The position numbers were made by a program, and so were the translations under genes. Shown here one piece after another: positions 33,265-42,202 of a stretch of DNA of 64,000 nt. Each line of letters begins with the position of its first letter. Position 1 is the stretch's first letter. The notes beneath the pieces are model-generated. The model was not told the origin of the DNA, searched no databases, and saw nothing but the letters and a program-made list of their open reading frames with translations. Origin of the DNA: Micromonospora sp. WMMD1155 (GTDB lineage Bacteria > Actinomycetota > Actinomycetes > Mycobacteriales > Micromonosporaceae); the NCBI RefSeq assembly GCF_029581275.1, contig NZ_CP120742.1, positions 4,278,501 through 4,342,500 on the forward strand, in the 5' to 3' direction.

Positions 33265-35382
33265 TCAGCCGGTCGGGTCGATGGTGGTGAGTCGCTGGGT
33301 GGCCCGGGACAGCGCCACGTACAGGGTGCGTACTCCGGCGCCCGGATCCGCCCGGATCTCGCTCGGCGCGACCAGCACCACTCCGTCGTACTCCATGCCC
33401 TTGGCCTCCAGGCTGGTGACCACCTGCAACCTCGGCGCGGCGAGCGCGTCGAGCCAGCCGACGACCTCGTCGCGGCGCGGCACCGGCGTGATCACGCCGA
33501 CCGTGCCCTCCACCTCGGCCAGCAGGTCGGCGGCCGCCTTCACGGTCGCGGTCTCCAGCCCGGTCGCGGGCACCACCAACTCGACCGGATCGACCCCGGT
33601 GGAGCGGACGGCGCTCGGCAGCGGCAGATCCGGGTACAGCCGACGGATCTCCGCCGCCGCCACCGCGAAGATCTCGGAGGAGTTGCGGTAGTTCGTGGTC
33701 AGCGTGAAGTCGTGCCGTTTGCGCCGCCCCAGCGCCTGGTCCCGGGCCCGGTCCAACTCGTCGGGGTCGCCGGTCCACGCGGTCTGCGCGGGGTCACCCA
33801 CCACGGTCCAGGAGGCCAACCGCCCCCGACGGCCGATCATCCGCCACTGCATCGGTGAGACGTCCTGCGCCTCGTCGACGACCACGTGCGCGTACTCCCG
33901 GTAGTCCTCCGGCCGCTCCCGGGCCGCCGCCCGGGCGGCCCGCTGTCGGTCGGCGGCGGTGCTCAGCTCGCGTACGCCCCCGGCGAGCTGGAACGGGTCA
34001 CGACGGGCCCGGGCCGGTTGTGCCGGCTTCCCGAGCAGCGCGTCCAGTTCGTCCAGCAGCGCGATGTCGGCGATGGTGAGCCCGGCCGAGTCCAGGTCCC
34101 GGTACGCGGCGGTGAGCAGCCGGATCTCCGCGCCGGAGAGGATCCCCCCGGCGTACCGGCGCAGCCGGTCCGGCCGGGTCAGCCAGCCGAGAACGTGCCG
34201 AGGGTGCAGACGCGGCCACCACGCCTTCAGGAACTCCCGGAACTCCGACCGCTCGGCGATCTCCGCCTCGAAGGCCCGCTGCTCCGGCAGCCGGGTGACG
34301 CCCACCTCACGGGCCTGCGCCCAGAGCGCGGCGAACACCCCGTCGAAGCCGGCCCGGCGCACCTCGTTGCGTCGGGCGCCCCGGTGCAGCGCGCGGTCCC
34401 GGATCCGGTCCAGCGTCGTCCGGTCCAGCCGCAGCAGCGTGCCCCGGTAGAGCAGCCGCAGCTCACCCGGGCCGCCCGGCACCGCGTCGCGGGACGCCCG
34501 CTCCAGCACCCGACGCATCCGCAGCGAGCCCTTCACCGCCGCCACCTCGGGCGGGTCGGTGCGGGTGGCGGTCATCCCCGGGAAGAGGGTGCCCAGCGAG
34601 TGCAGGGTCGCGGTGTCCTCACCGAGCGACGGCAACACCGAGCCGATGTACTCCACGAAGACCGACGACGGGCCCACCACCAGGATGCCGCCGCCCGCGT
34701 ACCGGCTGCGGTCGGAGTAGAGCAGGAACGCGGCCCGGTGCAGGGCCACCGCCGTCTTGCCGGTGCCGGGGCCACCCGCGACGATCGTCACCCCGTTACC
34801 GGGCGAGCGGATCGCCTCGTCCTGCTCCCGCTGGATGGTCGCCACGATGTCCCGCATGCCCCGGCCGGTGGCCTTGGACAGGGTGGCCAGCAACGCCCCG
34901 TCACCGACGACCGTCATCCCCTCCGGAGCGGCGGTCGGGTCCAGCAGGTCGTCCTCGATCCGGGTGACACGCTCGGCGCGGGACTGGATCGTGCGGCGAC
35001 GCACCACGTTCAGCGGCTGCGCCGGGGTGGCCTGGTAGAAGGCGGCGGCGGCCGGCGCCCGCCAGTCGACGACGAGGGTGCTGGCGTCCTCGTCCCGGAT
35101 CCCGAGCCGCCCGACGTGCAGCACCTGACGGTCGCGCAGGTCCAGCCGCCCGAAGACCAGCCCCTCGTGCTCGGCGTCCAGCGTGTGTCGTCGCTGTGCC
35201 GCGTGGAAGACCATCGCGTCGCGCTCCACGAGCGCGCCGAAGGTGCCCACCCGAGCCATCCGGTAGCCGTCGCGCTCGGCGCGGACCGCCGACTGCCGCA
35301 GCTCGGCCAACCGGGCGTACACCCGGTCGAGGTGGCGTTGCTCGACGGCGATCTCCTGCTCCAGGCCGGTCTGGTCGGTCAA
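33265..35382 (-). CDS. HelD/HelR-type RNA polymerase recycling helicase
   Basis: A 705-residue UvrD-like superfamily 1 ATPase. The N-terminal antiparallel coiled coil (EQEIAVEQRHLDRVYARLAELRQS) inserts into RNA polymerase in this family. Walker A is VAGGPGTGKTAVALHRA (about residue 215), followed by DEAQDVSPMQWRM (motif II) and LTTNYRNSSEIF; ALSRATQRLT is motif VI. HelD removes stalled RNA polymerase; the HelR group displaces rifamycins. I see no rifamycin-associated element in the leader. Confidence 0.85.
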   Translation of the reverse strand: MTDQTGLEQEIAVEQRHLDRVYARLAELRQSAVRAERDGYRMARVGTFGALVERDAMVFHAAQRRHTLDAEHEGLVFGRLDLRDRQVLHVGRLGIRDEDASTLVVDWRAPAAAAFYQATPAQPLNVVRRRTIQSRAERVTRIEDDLLDPTAAPEGMTVVGDGALLATLSKATGRGMRDIVATIQREQDEAIRSPGNGVTIVAGGPGTGKTAVALHRAAFLLYSDRSRYAGGGILVVGPSSVFVEYIGSVLPSLGEDTATLHSLGTLFPGMTATRTDPPEVAAVKGSLRMRRVLERASRDAVPGGPGELRLLYRGTLLRLDRTTLDRIRDRALHRGARRNEVRRAGFDGVFAALWAQAREVGVTRLPEQRAFEAEIAERSEFREFLKAWWPRLHPRHVLGWLTRPDRLRRYAGGILSGAEIRLLTAAYRDLDSAGLTIADIALLDELDALLGKPAQPARARRDPFQLAGGVRELSTAADRQRAARAAARERPEDYREYAHVVVDEAQDVSPMQWRMIGRRGRLASWTVVGDPAQTAWTGDPDELDRARDQALGRRKRHDFTLTTNYRNSSEIFAVAAAEIRRLYPDLPLPSAVRSTGVDPVELVVPATGLETATVKAAADLLAEVEGTVGVITPVPRRDEVVGWLDALAAPRLQVVTSLEAKGMEYDGVVLVAPSEIRADPGAGVRTLYVALSRATQRLTTIDPTG

Positions 35383-35490
35383 CGCACGCTCCTTCGACTG
35401 TCGCCGGCAGGCGGCGGGAACCGCGCAGGCCGACCGCAGAAGGGTACGGCCCCGGGCCCGGCCCGCCGCGCCCGAGGTGCGGGAACGTGC

Positions 35491-36456
35491 TCAGGCGGGG
35501 GTCGCGTCGAGGCTGCGGGAGGGCGGTTCGGCGAGCACCCGGCGCAAAACTCCGGTGAGCGCGGCGTTGACCTCGTCCGGGCGTTCCATCATCAGCATGT
35601 GCCCGGCACCAGGGCAGATGGTCAGCTCGGTGGCCGGCAGAGTCGCCGCGATCGACTCCGCGCACGGCGGTGGGGTCAGCCGGTCCCGGTCGCCGACCAG
35701 TGCGGCGGCCGGCAGCGGAGCCAGCGCGGCGAGGGTTTCCAGGCGGTGCTGGGCGCCGATGGAGGCGCGGAACCCCCCGATCGAGCGCAGCGAGGCGCGC
35801 GCCACCGCCGAGGTCACCAGGCGGAGGTCGGACGGTTCGCAGCGGTCGCCGAACAGCATCCATCGAATGCTCGGCCGCAGCGCGTTCAACAACGCTCGGG
35901 GTGCCCGCCACGAACCGCATCGGGCCAACACGCCGGCACCCGTCGTCTCGGCCAGCCGGATCAGCCGGGCGATCCGCGGCGAGAGGCCGTAGACGGTGTG
36001 CGTGTGCCCCTCGGCGGTGGTCGAGACGAAGACCAGCCCGGAGGTACGGGCGGCGAAGTGCTCCGGGTGGCGGTGGGCGTACTCCATGATCGTCATGCCG
36101 CCCATCGAGTGCCCGACCAGGACCACCGGCCCGGTCGGCGCCACGGTGTCGATCACCGTGGCCAGGTCGTCGCCGAGCTGGGCCAGGGTGGCCGTGGGCA
36201 GCGTCATACAGCTGGAGCGGCCGTGCCCCCGCGCGTCGTAGGTGACCACCCGCACCGCCCCGCCGAGCGACGCCGCGCCGAGCGCCTCGACCTGCCGGTG
36301 CCAGGCGCGCCCGTCGAGCGTCCAGCCGTGCAGCAGGACGGCTGTCACCTGGGCGTCCGGCGGCCCGGTCACCCCGACGTTGAGCCGTACGCCGTCCGGC
36401 ATGGCGACCTCGAGCCGTACGCCGTCCGGCTCGGTGACCTCGAATCGCTCCGGCAT
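35491..36456 (-). CDS. Alpha/beta hydrolase
   Basis: A 321-residue hydrolase. The chain has VLLHGWTLDGRAWHRQ (oxyanion loop), GHSMGG (nucleophile Ser, about residue 124), a lid region with GLSPRIARLIRLA, GDRDRLTPP (acid) and GAGHMLMMERPD (catalytic His). Substrate unknown; C-C hydrolases and lactonases share this layout. The start at 36456 has GGGGAGG upstream and is preferred to 36513. A 30-bp in-frame tandem duplication (36382-36441) doubles a VTEPDGVRLEVA-like segment at the N-terminus. Confidence 0.85.
   Translation of the reverse strand: MPERFEVTEPDGVRLEVAMPDGVRLNVGVTGPPDAQVTAVLLHGWTLDGRAWHRQVEALGAASLGGAVRVVTYDARGHGRSSCMTLPTATLAQLGDDLATVIDTVAPTGPVVLVGHSMGGMTIMEYAHRHPEHFAARTSGLVFVSTTAEGHTHTVYGLSPRIARLIRLAETTGAGVLARCGSWRAPRALLNALRPSIRWMLFGDRCEPSDLRLVTSAVARASLRSIGGFRASIGAQHRLETLAALAPLPAAALVGDRDRLTPPPCAESIAATLPATELTICPGAGHMLMMERPDEVNAALTGVLRRVLAEPPSRSLDATPA
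36382..36441. repeat. 30-bp in-frame tandem duplication in the hydrolase gene
   Basis: Two 30-base units, at 36382-36411 and 36412-36441, both begin gagccgtacgccgtccggc and agree at 26 of 30 positions. The duplication adds ten residues to the N-terminal strand of the hydrolase. Confidence 0.85.
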
Positions 36457-36604
36457 CGCCACCTCCCCAGGGCCGCCCAGCACCACGAGCACCGGGATAC
36501 CCGGCGGTAACACCGGCTACCCGCCATGAGAGCACGCCAATCGCGCCAGGGCGAACATTCCCGACCCCGCCCCTGATCGGCGGCGGAAGGCCAAGCTGAA
36601 CGGC

Positions 36605-37252
36605 ATGGGGTCGTCGGGAGCACCCATGGGTGGGACGCCGGGGCAGGAACGGCAGGCCGGCGGCACGCCCCGTGCCGCGCTGGCCGACCTGCTCGCCGGC
36701 AACCGGCGGTTCGTCAGCGGCCGGCCGATCCACGGGCACGACGTCACGGCCGCCGCCGCAGCGGCCTCCGGTGACCAGCAGCCGTACGCGGTGGTGCTCG
36801 GCTGCATCGACTCGCGGGTGCCGCTGGAGGCGATCTTCGACCAGACGTTCGGCGCGATCTGCGTGATCCGTACCGGCGGGCATGTGCTCGACCGGGCGGT
36901 GTGCGGCTCCATCGAGTACGTGGTCCGGCAGCTCGGCGTACCCCTGGTGATGGTCCTCGGCCACGAGCGGTGCGGCGCGGTGGGTGCCACGGTGGACGCG
37001 CTGCGCACCGGGGAGCGGCCCGGGGGGTCGCTGGCGTACCTGGTGGACGAGATCGCCCCGGCGGTGAGCGAGGTCGGGTTCGACGACCCGGCGGTGCACC
37101 CGCTGGCCGTCCGCCGGCACGTCCGGCGGACGGTGCGCACGCTGCGCGACGACGAGCTGCTGGCCGGGCCGGTGGCCGCCGGTCGGGTGGCCGTCACCGG
37201 CGGCCTTTACGATCTCGCCACCGGTGAGGTCGCCCTCCTCGACCCGGGCTGA
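36605..37252 (+). CDS. Beta-carbonic anhydrase
   Basis: A 215-residue beta-class carbonic anhydrase. Zinc ligands Cys67, His120 and Cys123 are in CIDSRVP and HERCG, with Asp69/Arg71 forming the catalytic dyad. It interconverts CO2 and bicarbonate in the cytoplasm, supplying bicarbonate for carboxylases. A CAAGCT hexamer lies 7 bases before ATG 36605 with no Shine-Dalgarno sequence, suggesting a leaderless start. ATG 36626 is an alternative. Confidence 0.92.
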   Translation: MGSSGAPMGGTPGQERQAGGTPRAALADLLAGNRRFVSGRPIHGHDVTAAAAAASGDQQPYAVVLGCIDSRVPLEAIFDQTFGAICVIRTGGHVLDRAVCGSIEYVVRQLGVPLVMVLGHERCGAVGATVDALRTGERPGGSLAYLVDEIAPAVSEVGFDDPAVHPLAVRRHVRRTVRTLRDDELLAGPVAAGRVAVTGGLYDLATGEVALLDPG

Positions 37253-37286
37253 CCGTCCCACCCGCGCCGCCGGTCCGAGCGCGCGC

Positions 37287-37322
37287 GAAACCGCCCGCCG
37301 GGAAGTCCCGGCGGGCGGTTTC
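37287..37322. terminator. 16-bp perfect hairpin between convergent genes
   Basis: gaaaccgcccgccggg (37287-37302) and its perfect complement (37307-37322) enclose a 4-base loop. It lies between the carbonic anhydrase stop and the stop of the convergent small gene, and can stop transcription from both sides. Confidence 0.85.
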
Positions 37323-37344
37323 AGATGATGCGGTGGGGGAGGGC

Positions 37345-37674
37345 TCAGCCCTCGAAGACACCGGCCGCGACGAGGCGCTTCTCGGTGGCCTCCCAGCCGT
37401 CACCCGGGTGGGTGGCAGCCAGGGTGTTGATCTCCGCCCGGATCTTGGCGGCGTGGCCGGCGGCGGCCAGCACGCGGATCTCCTCGACGAAGGCGTCCGA
37501 GTCGGTGCGCAGGTGCGCGGTCTTGCCGTTGGTCAGGTTCCGCACGTAGGCGTGCTTGCCGCCGTTGAGCGGGATGAGGTACTTGAACTCGCCCAGCACG
37601 CTGAGGGCGCCACCCTGGCCAGCCTGGCCGGCCCGGACTGACGCGCGCGCGGTCTTAGAGGTGTTGCTCGCCAC
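37345..37674 (-). CDS. Conserved actinobacterial protein of unknown function
   Basis: A 109-residue protein with a basic Ser/Thr/Ala-rich start (ASNTSKTARASVRAG), a beta-rich middle (LGEFKYLIPLNGGKHAYVRNLTNGKTAHL) and a helical C-terminus ending in a VEEIRVLAAAGHAAKIRAEI pattern. I do not recognise a family. GTG 37674 has AAGGAG 8 bases upstream, while the longer frame to 37893 lacks one. It is transcribed towards the carbonic anhydrase and separated from it by a strong terminator. Confidence 0.75.
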   Translation of the reverse strand: MASNTSKTARASVRAGQAGQGGALSVLGEFKYLIPLNGGKHAYVRNLTNGKTAHLRTDSDAFVEEIRVLAAAGHAAKIRAEINTLAATHPGDGWEATEKRLVAAGVFEG

Positions 37675-37981
37675 GGAGGTACTCCTTGCAAGACGTACGG
37701 GAGGACTGGACGTCCGGGGGCTGTGTGCGGGCCGAACGGACTCGGCTCGCGTAGGTGTAACGCGGCAGAAGCCGCCGGTGGAACTGTACAGGACCACGAC
37801 ATCATGCTGGTCGTCGCGGTGTCCTGAGAGGCAACGGCAGCCACCCGTCCGGCTATTCCGCCCGGCGTTTTTTCCGATTCCCTGGCGCACCACGCGTCAC
37901 AGGAGTCATCATGTGTTGCACGAGCCACCTGGGTGGTCGAGGTCGTAGGGGAAGACGCACCTCGCTCTCCGGGAGGTCACC

Positions 37982-38473
37982 GTGCCAACGCGTGGCGTCG
38001 TATACGTCCACTCGACCCCGCTCGCCGTGTGCTCACACGTCGAGTGGGCGATCGCGCGCGTCCTAGCCGCGCCGGTCAACCTGCAGTGGACGGCTCAGCC
38101 CGTCGACCCCGGCGCACGCCGGGCCGAGTGCGGGTGGACCGGCCGTCCGGGAACGGGCGCCGAGCTGGCTGCTGCCCTACGGCAGTGGCCCATGATCCGT
38201 TTCGAGGTCACCGAGGAGCCGAGTCCCGGTGCCGACGGTGAACGCTTCATGTACGTGCCGGCCCGTGGCCTGTTCCGGGCCACCGTCGGCGTGGCCGGGG
38301 ACATCCAGCTCGGCGAGGACCGGCTGCGGACGCTGATGGCCGCCTCCCGGGCCCCGGAGGCGCTGGCGCACGCGCTGGACAAGGCGCTGGGCACCGCGTG
38401 GGACGCCGACCTGGAGCCCTACCGATACGCCGGCGACGGCGCGCCGGTGACCTTGCTCACCCGGGTCGGCTGA
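37982..38473 (+). CDS. DUF3145 family protein
   Basis: A 163-residue cytoplasmic protein starting at GTG with GGGAGG upstream. Its opening TRGVVYVHSTPLAVCSHVEWAIARVL and the middle WPMIRFEVTEEPSPGADGERFMYVP match the actinobacterial DUF3145 group. Function is unknown; the family is largely confined to Actinobacteria and is often near cell-envelope or metabolic genes. Confidence 0.85.
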   Translation: MPTRGVVYVHSTPLAVCSHVEWAIARVLAAPVNLQWTAQPVDPGARRAECGWTGRPGTGAELAAALRQWPMIRFEVTEEPSPGADGERFMYVPARGLFRATVGVAGDIQLGEDRLRTLMAASRAPEALAHALDKALGTAWDADLEPYRYAGDGAPVTLLTRVG

Positions 38474-38578
38474 CTCGTCCGCGTGCCGGTCGGGCAACCT
38501 GCACGCACGTCGTCGGTGGCGCCTGCGGGCGGAAAGGTCAAGTTGCCCCGATAAGGGGGAACTGATGGGATAGGCCGC

Positions 38579-40303
38579 GTGTCGAATCGCCCGTGGCGCG
38601 CCGCCGTCGCAGTCGCCGCCCTGACCGCCCTGCTCGTCTCCGGCTGCTCCGGTTCCGCCGAACGCCCGGCCCCGACGCCGAGCCCGTCCGGCACCTCGGC
38701 GGCGCCCGGCACCTCCGCCGCGCCGCCGGCCGGCGACCCCGCCGCCCGGGCCACCGCGCTGGTCGCCACGCTGTCCGACGAGGACCTGGTCGGCCAGGTG
38801 CTCATGCCGTACGCGTACGGCGACTCGGCGACGAAGGTCTCGGCCGGCTCGGCCGCGGGCAACCAGGCCCTCGCCGGAGTCGACACCCCCGCCGACATGA
38901 TCAGCAAGTACCGGCTGGGTGGCCTGATCCTGGTCGGCTTCAGCGCCGACGACCCGACCAAGGGCAACCAGGAGACCACGAACGTCGACAACCCGAAGCA
39001 GGTGCACGAGCTCACCACCGGGCTGCGCGCCGCCGCCGGTCGGCTCGCCGCCGGCCCCGCGCCCCTGCTGATCGGCACCGACCAGGAATACGGCGTCGTC
39101 ACCCGCGTGACCGACGGGGTCACGCTGCTACCCAGCGCGCTCGCGGCGGGCGCGGCCGGCGACCCGAAGCTGACCGAGGCCGCCTGGCGGGCCGCCGGCG
39201 CCGAGCTGGCCGCGATGGGAATCAACGTCGACTTCGCCCCGGTGGCCGACGTGCTGGCCACCCGCAGCACCGTGATCGGCTCCCGGTCGTACGGCTCCGA
39301 CCCCAAGCAGGCCGCCGCGCAGGTGGGCGGCGCCGTCCGTGGCCTGCAGGCGGTCGGGGTGGCGGCCACCCTGAAGCACTTCCCCGGACACGGCCACAGC
39401 GCCGACGACTCGCACCAGGATCTGCCGGTGCTCACCCAGTCCGCCGAGGCGTTGCGGAACGGCGCCTGGCCGCCGTTCACCGCGGGCATGGACGCCGGGG
39501 CGATGGCGGTGATGTCCGGGCACCTGGACGCGCAGGCGATCGACCCGGGGACCCCGGCGACGTTCTCGCACAAGCTGCTCACCGACGTCCTGCGCGGCCA
39601 GCTCGGCTTCAAGGGCGTGGTGATCACCGACGGCATGAACATGCCACCCGCGAAGCGCTGGGCGCCCGGCGAGGCGGCGGTCCGCGCGCTGAACGCCGGT
39701 AACGACCTCATCCTGATGACCCCGAACGTGGGTCAGGCGTACGACGGGCTGCTCGCCGCGCTGCGCGGCGGCTCACTGCCCCGGACCCGGCTGGTCGAGG
39801 CGGTCACCCGCGTGCTGACCATGAAGTTCCGGCTCGCGGACACCCCGGCCGCGCAGCTGTCCACGCTCGACTCCCCGGAACACCGCGCGGCGGCCGACGC
39901 GCTGGCCGCCGCCGCCGTCACCGTGCTGCGAGGAGCCTGTGGCAAGGCGGTGGCCGGGCCGATCACCGTCACCTCCTCCGGCGGTCGGGACGGAACCCGG
40001 GCCGCCCTCACCGCCGCGCTGACCGCCGCCGGGGTGCCGGTGAAGCCCAGCGGCGGCACGATCGTGCACCTGGTCGGTTACGGCGACGGCGCCACCGACC
40101 TGCGGCCCGACGCGGCGGTCACGGTCGCCATGGACACCCCGTACCTGCTGAGCGACGCGAAGTCGCCGACACTGCTGGCCACCTACTCGTCCAGCCGGGC
40201 GTCGATGACCGCGCTGGCCGCCGTGCTGGCCGGCAAGGCCAAGCCGAGCGGCAAATCACCGGTGGCCGTGTCCGGCCTGCCCGCCACCACCTGCGGCACC
40301 TGA
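38579..40303 (+). CDS. GH3 beta-N-acetylhexosaminidase-type lipoprotein
   Basis: A 574-residue exported enzyme. The N-terminus is a lipoprotein signal with SGC (Cys23). The catalytic domain holds the NagZ-type motif KHFPGHGHSADDSH with its His/Asp dyad, VVITDGMNM with the nucleophile Asp, and a C-terminal alpha/beta domain (about 420-570). NagZ-like enzymes release N-acetylglucosamine from peptidoglycan or chitin; this copy is surface-anchored, so wall turnover or scavenging is likely. It begins with GTG. Confidence 0.87.
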   Translation: MSNRPWRAAVAVAALTALLVSGCSGSAERPAPTPSPSGTSAAPGTSAAPPAGDPAARATALVATLSDEDLVGQVLMPYAYGDSATKVSAGSAAGNQALAGVDTPADMISKYRLGGLILVGFSADDPTKGNQETTNVDNPKQVHELTTGLRAAAGRLAAGPAPLLIGTDQEYGVVTRVTDGVTLLPSALAAGAAGDPKLTEAAWRAAGAELAAMGINVDFAPVADVLATRSTVIGSRSYGSDPKQAAAQVGGAVRGLQAVGVAATLKHFPGHGHSADDSHQDLPVLTQSAEALRNGAWPPFTAGMDAGAMAVMSGHLDAQAIDPGTPATFSHKLLTDVLRGQLGFKGVVITDGMNMPPAKRWAPGEAAVRALNAGNDLILMTPNVGQAYDGLLAALRGGSLPRTRLVEAVTRVLTMKFRLADTPAAQLSTLDSPEHRAAADALAAAAVTVLRGACGKAVAGPITVTSSGGRDGTRAALTAALTAAGVPVKPSGGTIVHLVGYGDGATDLRPDAAVTVAMDTPYLLSDAKSPTLLATYSSSRASMTALAAVLAGKAKPSGKSPVAVSGLPATTCGT

Positions 40304-40380
40304 ACCGGCGCGACCTTCGCCCCGGTCGTCCGGTGGGAAAACGGCTCGCCCCGGCCCGGTCGCCCTGACAGTCTCCCGGC

Positions 40381-40599
40381 ATGGGAGCGGCAGGAGGATT
40401 CCGATACGTGCGGCGGGCCGACGGCACGGTGGTGATCACCCACCACGGGCGGGCGGCCGGCACGCTGCGTGGTGCCCGGGCGGCGGAGTTCCTCGCCGAG
40501 GTCGACGACGACCCGCAGTCGGTGATGGCCCGCTGGACCGGCAACTACCGGCACGGCAACGAGCGCACCGCCAGGCAGCACCCCCGCAACCGGGGCTGA
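40381..40599 (+). CDS. Small conserved protein of unknown function
   Basis: A 72-residue protein: GFRYVRRADGTVVITHHGRAAGTLRGARAAEFLAEV, then a helix and a basic tail. It reads like a short beta-strand pair plus helix; this type of small protein is common in actinobacteria. No family is assigned. CAGTCT lies 6 bases before the ATG, suggesting a leaderless transcript. Confidence 0.7.
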   Translation: MGAAGGFRYVRRADGTVVITHHGRAAGTLRGARAAEFLAEVDDDPQSVMARWTGNYRHGNERTARQHPRNRG

Positions 40600-40604
40600 A
40601 CGAG

Positions 40605-40642
40605 CGGAACGGGCCACCTCCGATCGGAGGTGGCCCGTTCCG
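40605..40642. terminator. 17-bp perfect hairpin
   Basis: Arms at 40605-40621 and 40626-40642 are perfectly complementary around a gatc loop. It lies between the small gene stop and the stop of convergent fabF, serving both. Confidence 0.85.
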
Positions 40643-40649
40643 GGCAGGC

Positions 40650-41876
40650 TCAGGGGCGGGCGAAGACCAGCGCCACGTTGTGGCCGCCGAAGCCGAACGC
40701 GTTGTTCAGCGCCGCCGGGATCTCCATGTGGCGGGCCTTGTGCGCGGCGACGTCCAGGGTGAGGCCGGGCTCCGGGTCGTCCAGGTTGATCGTCGGAGGG
40801 ACGACACCGTCGCGGATGGCCAGGATGGTGGCGATCGACTCCAGCGCCCCGGCCGCACCGAGCAGGTGACCGGTCATCGACTTCGTCGCGGACAGCACCG
40901 GGTGGTCACCGAGCGCCTTGTGCAGCCCGCCGATCTCCAGCATGTCCCCGACCGGGGTCGAGGTGGCGTGCGCGTTGACGTGCACGATGTCCCGCTTCGC
41001 CACGTCCGCGTCCGCGATCGCCTTGGCGATGGCCCGGACGGCGCCCTCGCCCTCGGCGTGCGGCTGCACGATGTCGTACGCGTCCGAGGTGATGCCGGCA
41101 CCGGCGAGACGCGCGTACACCCGGGCGCCCCGGGCGGCCGCGTGCTCGGCCCGCTCCAGCACCACGATGCCGGCGCCCTCGCCGAGGACGAAGCCGTCCC
41201 GGCCCCGGTCCCACGGACGGGAGGCGCGCTCCGGCTCGTCGTTGCGGGTCGACATGGCCCGCATCGAGCTGAAGCCGGCGATCGGCAGCGGGTGGATGAC
41301 CGCCTCGGTGCCGCCGGCCACCACCACGTCCGCCCGACCGGAGCGGATGATGTCCAGGCCGAGAGCGATCGCCTCGGCGCCGGTGGCGCAGGCGCTGGCC
41401 ACCGAGTGCACACCGGCCTTCGCGCCCAGCTCCAGCCCGACCCAGGCGGCCGGACCGTTCGGCATCAGCATCGGGATGGTGTGCGGGGAGACCCGCCGTG
41501 GCCCGGAAGCCTCCAGGATGTCGTCCTGGGCGAGCAGGGTGGTGGCACCACCGATGCCGGAGCCGACGCTGACGGCCAGCCGTTCCCCGTCGAGGTCGGA
41601 ACCGGCGAGACCGGCGTCGGCCCAGGCCTGCTGCGCCGCGATGATCGCGATCGCCTCGGAGCGGTCCAGGCGGCGCAGTCGGACCCGGTCCAGCACCTCG
41701 GACGGCTCCACGGCCAACTGGGCGGCGATCCGGACCGGCAGTTGCGCGGCCCACTCCTGGGTGAGGGCACTCACCCCGGAGCGGCCGGCGAGCATGGCGT
41801 CCCAGGTCGACGCGACGTCCCCGCCAAGCGGGGTCGTCGCGCCGAGCCCGGTGACGACGACGTCAGGACGACTCAT
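40650..41876 (-). CDS. fabF: 3-oxoacyl-ACP synthase II
   Basis: A 408-residue KAS II. Catalytic Cys163 is in VASACATGAEA, and the two His are in NAHATSTPVGD and KSMTGHLLGAAG; GFGGHNVALVF closes the protein. It condenses malonyl-ACP with acyl-ACP in type II fatty acid synthesis. It is the last gene of the fabD-fabH-acpP-fabF operon and lies 2 bases after acpP. Confidence 0.95.
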   Translation of the reverse strand: MSRPDVVVTGLGATTPLGGDVASTWDAMLAGRSGVSALTQEWAAQLPVRIAAQLAVEPSEVLDRVRLRRLDRSEAIAIIAAQQAWADAGLAGSDLDGERLAVSVGSGIGGATTLLAQDDILEASGPRRVSPHTIPMLMPNGPAAWVGLELGAKAGVHSVASACATGAEAIALGLDIIRSGRADVVVAGGTEAVIHPLPIAGFSSMRAMSTRNDEPERASRPWDRGRDGFVLGEGAGIVVLERAEHAAARGARVYARLAGAGITSDAYDIVQPHAEGEGAVRAIAKAIADADVAKRDIVHVNAHATSTPVGDMLEIGGLHKALGDHPVLSATKSMTGHLLGAAGALESIATILAIRDGVVPPTINLDDPEPGLTLDVAAHKARHMEIPAALNNAFGFGGHNVALVFARP

Positions 41877-41878
41877 GA

Positions 41879-42118
41879 TCAGGACTGCGCCTCGATGTAG
41901 CTGACGGCGTCACCGACGGTCTTGAGGTTCTGCACCTCGTTGTCCGGGATCTTGACGCCGAACTTCTCCTCGGCGGCGACCACGACCTCCACCATGGAGA
42001 GCGAGTCGACATCGAGGTCGTCGGTGAAGGACTTCCCCTCGGCAACGTCGTCCGGGTTCACCCCGGCAACCTCTTCGAGGATCTCGGCGAGGCCGGTGGT
42101 GATCTCGTCACGGGTCAT
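41879..42118 (-). CDS. acpP: Acyl carrier protein
   Basis: A 79-residue ACP. Ser39 in LDVDSLSMVE carries the phosphopantetheine arm. Acidic helices and length are typical. AAGGA lies about 9 bases before the ATG. It carries the growing acyl chain for the other Fab enzymes of the operon. Confidence 0.95.
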   Translation of the reverse strand: MTRDEITTGLAEILEEVAGVNPDDVAEGKSFTDDLDVDSLSMVEVVVAAEEKFGVKIPDNEVQNLKTVGDAVSYIEAQS

Positions 42119-42202
42119 TGCGGTTGGTTCCTTTCATCGGGGTTTCCGGCGGGCGGCGTCGCCGACCGCCACTCCTGGACGCGTCCGCGCCCGAGGGGGT
42201 CA

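Noticed and set aside
35383..35490. Rifamycin-associated element before the HelD/HelR gene
   Set aside because: No 19-bp inverted repeat of that type is visible in the leader.
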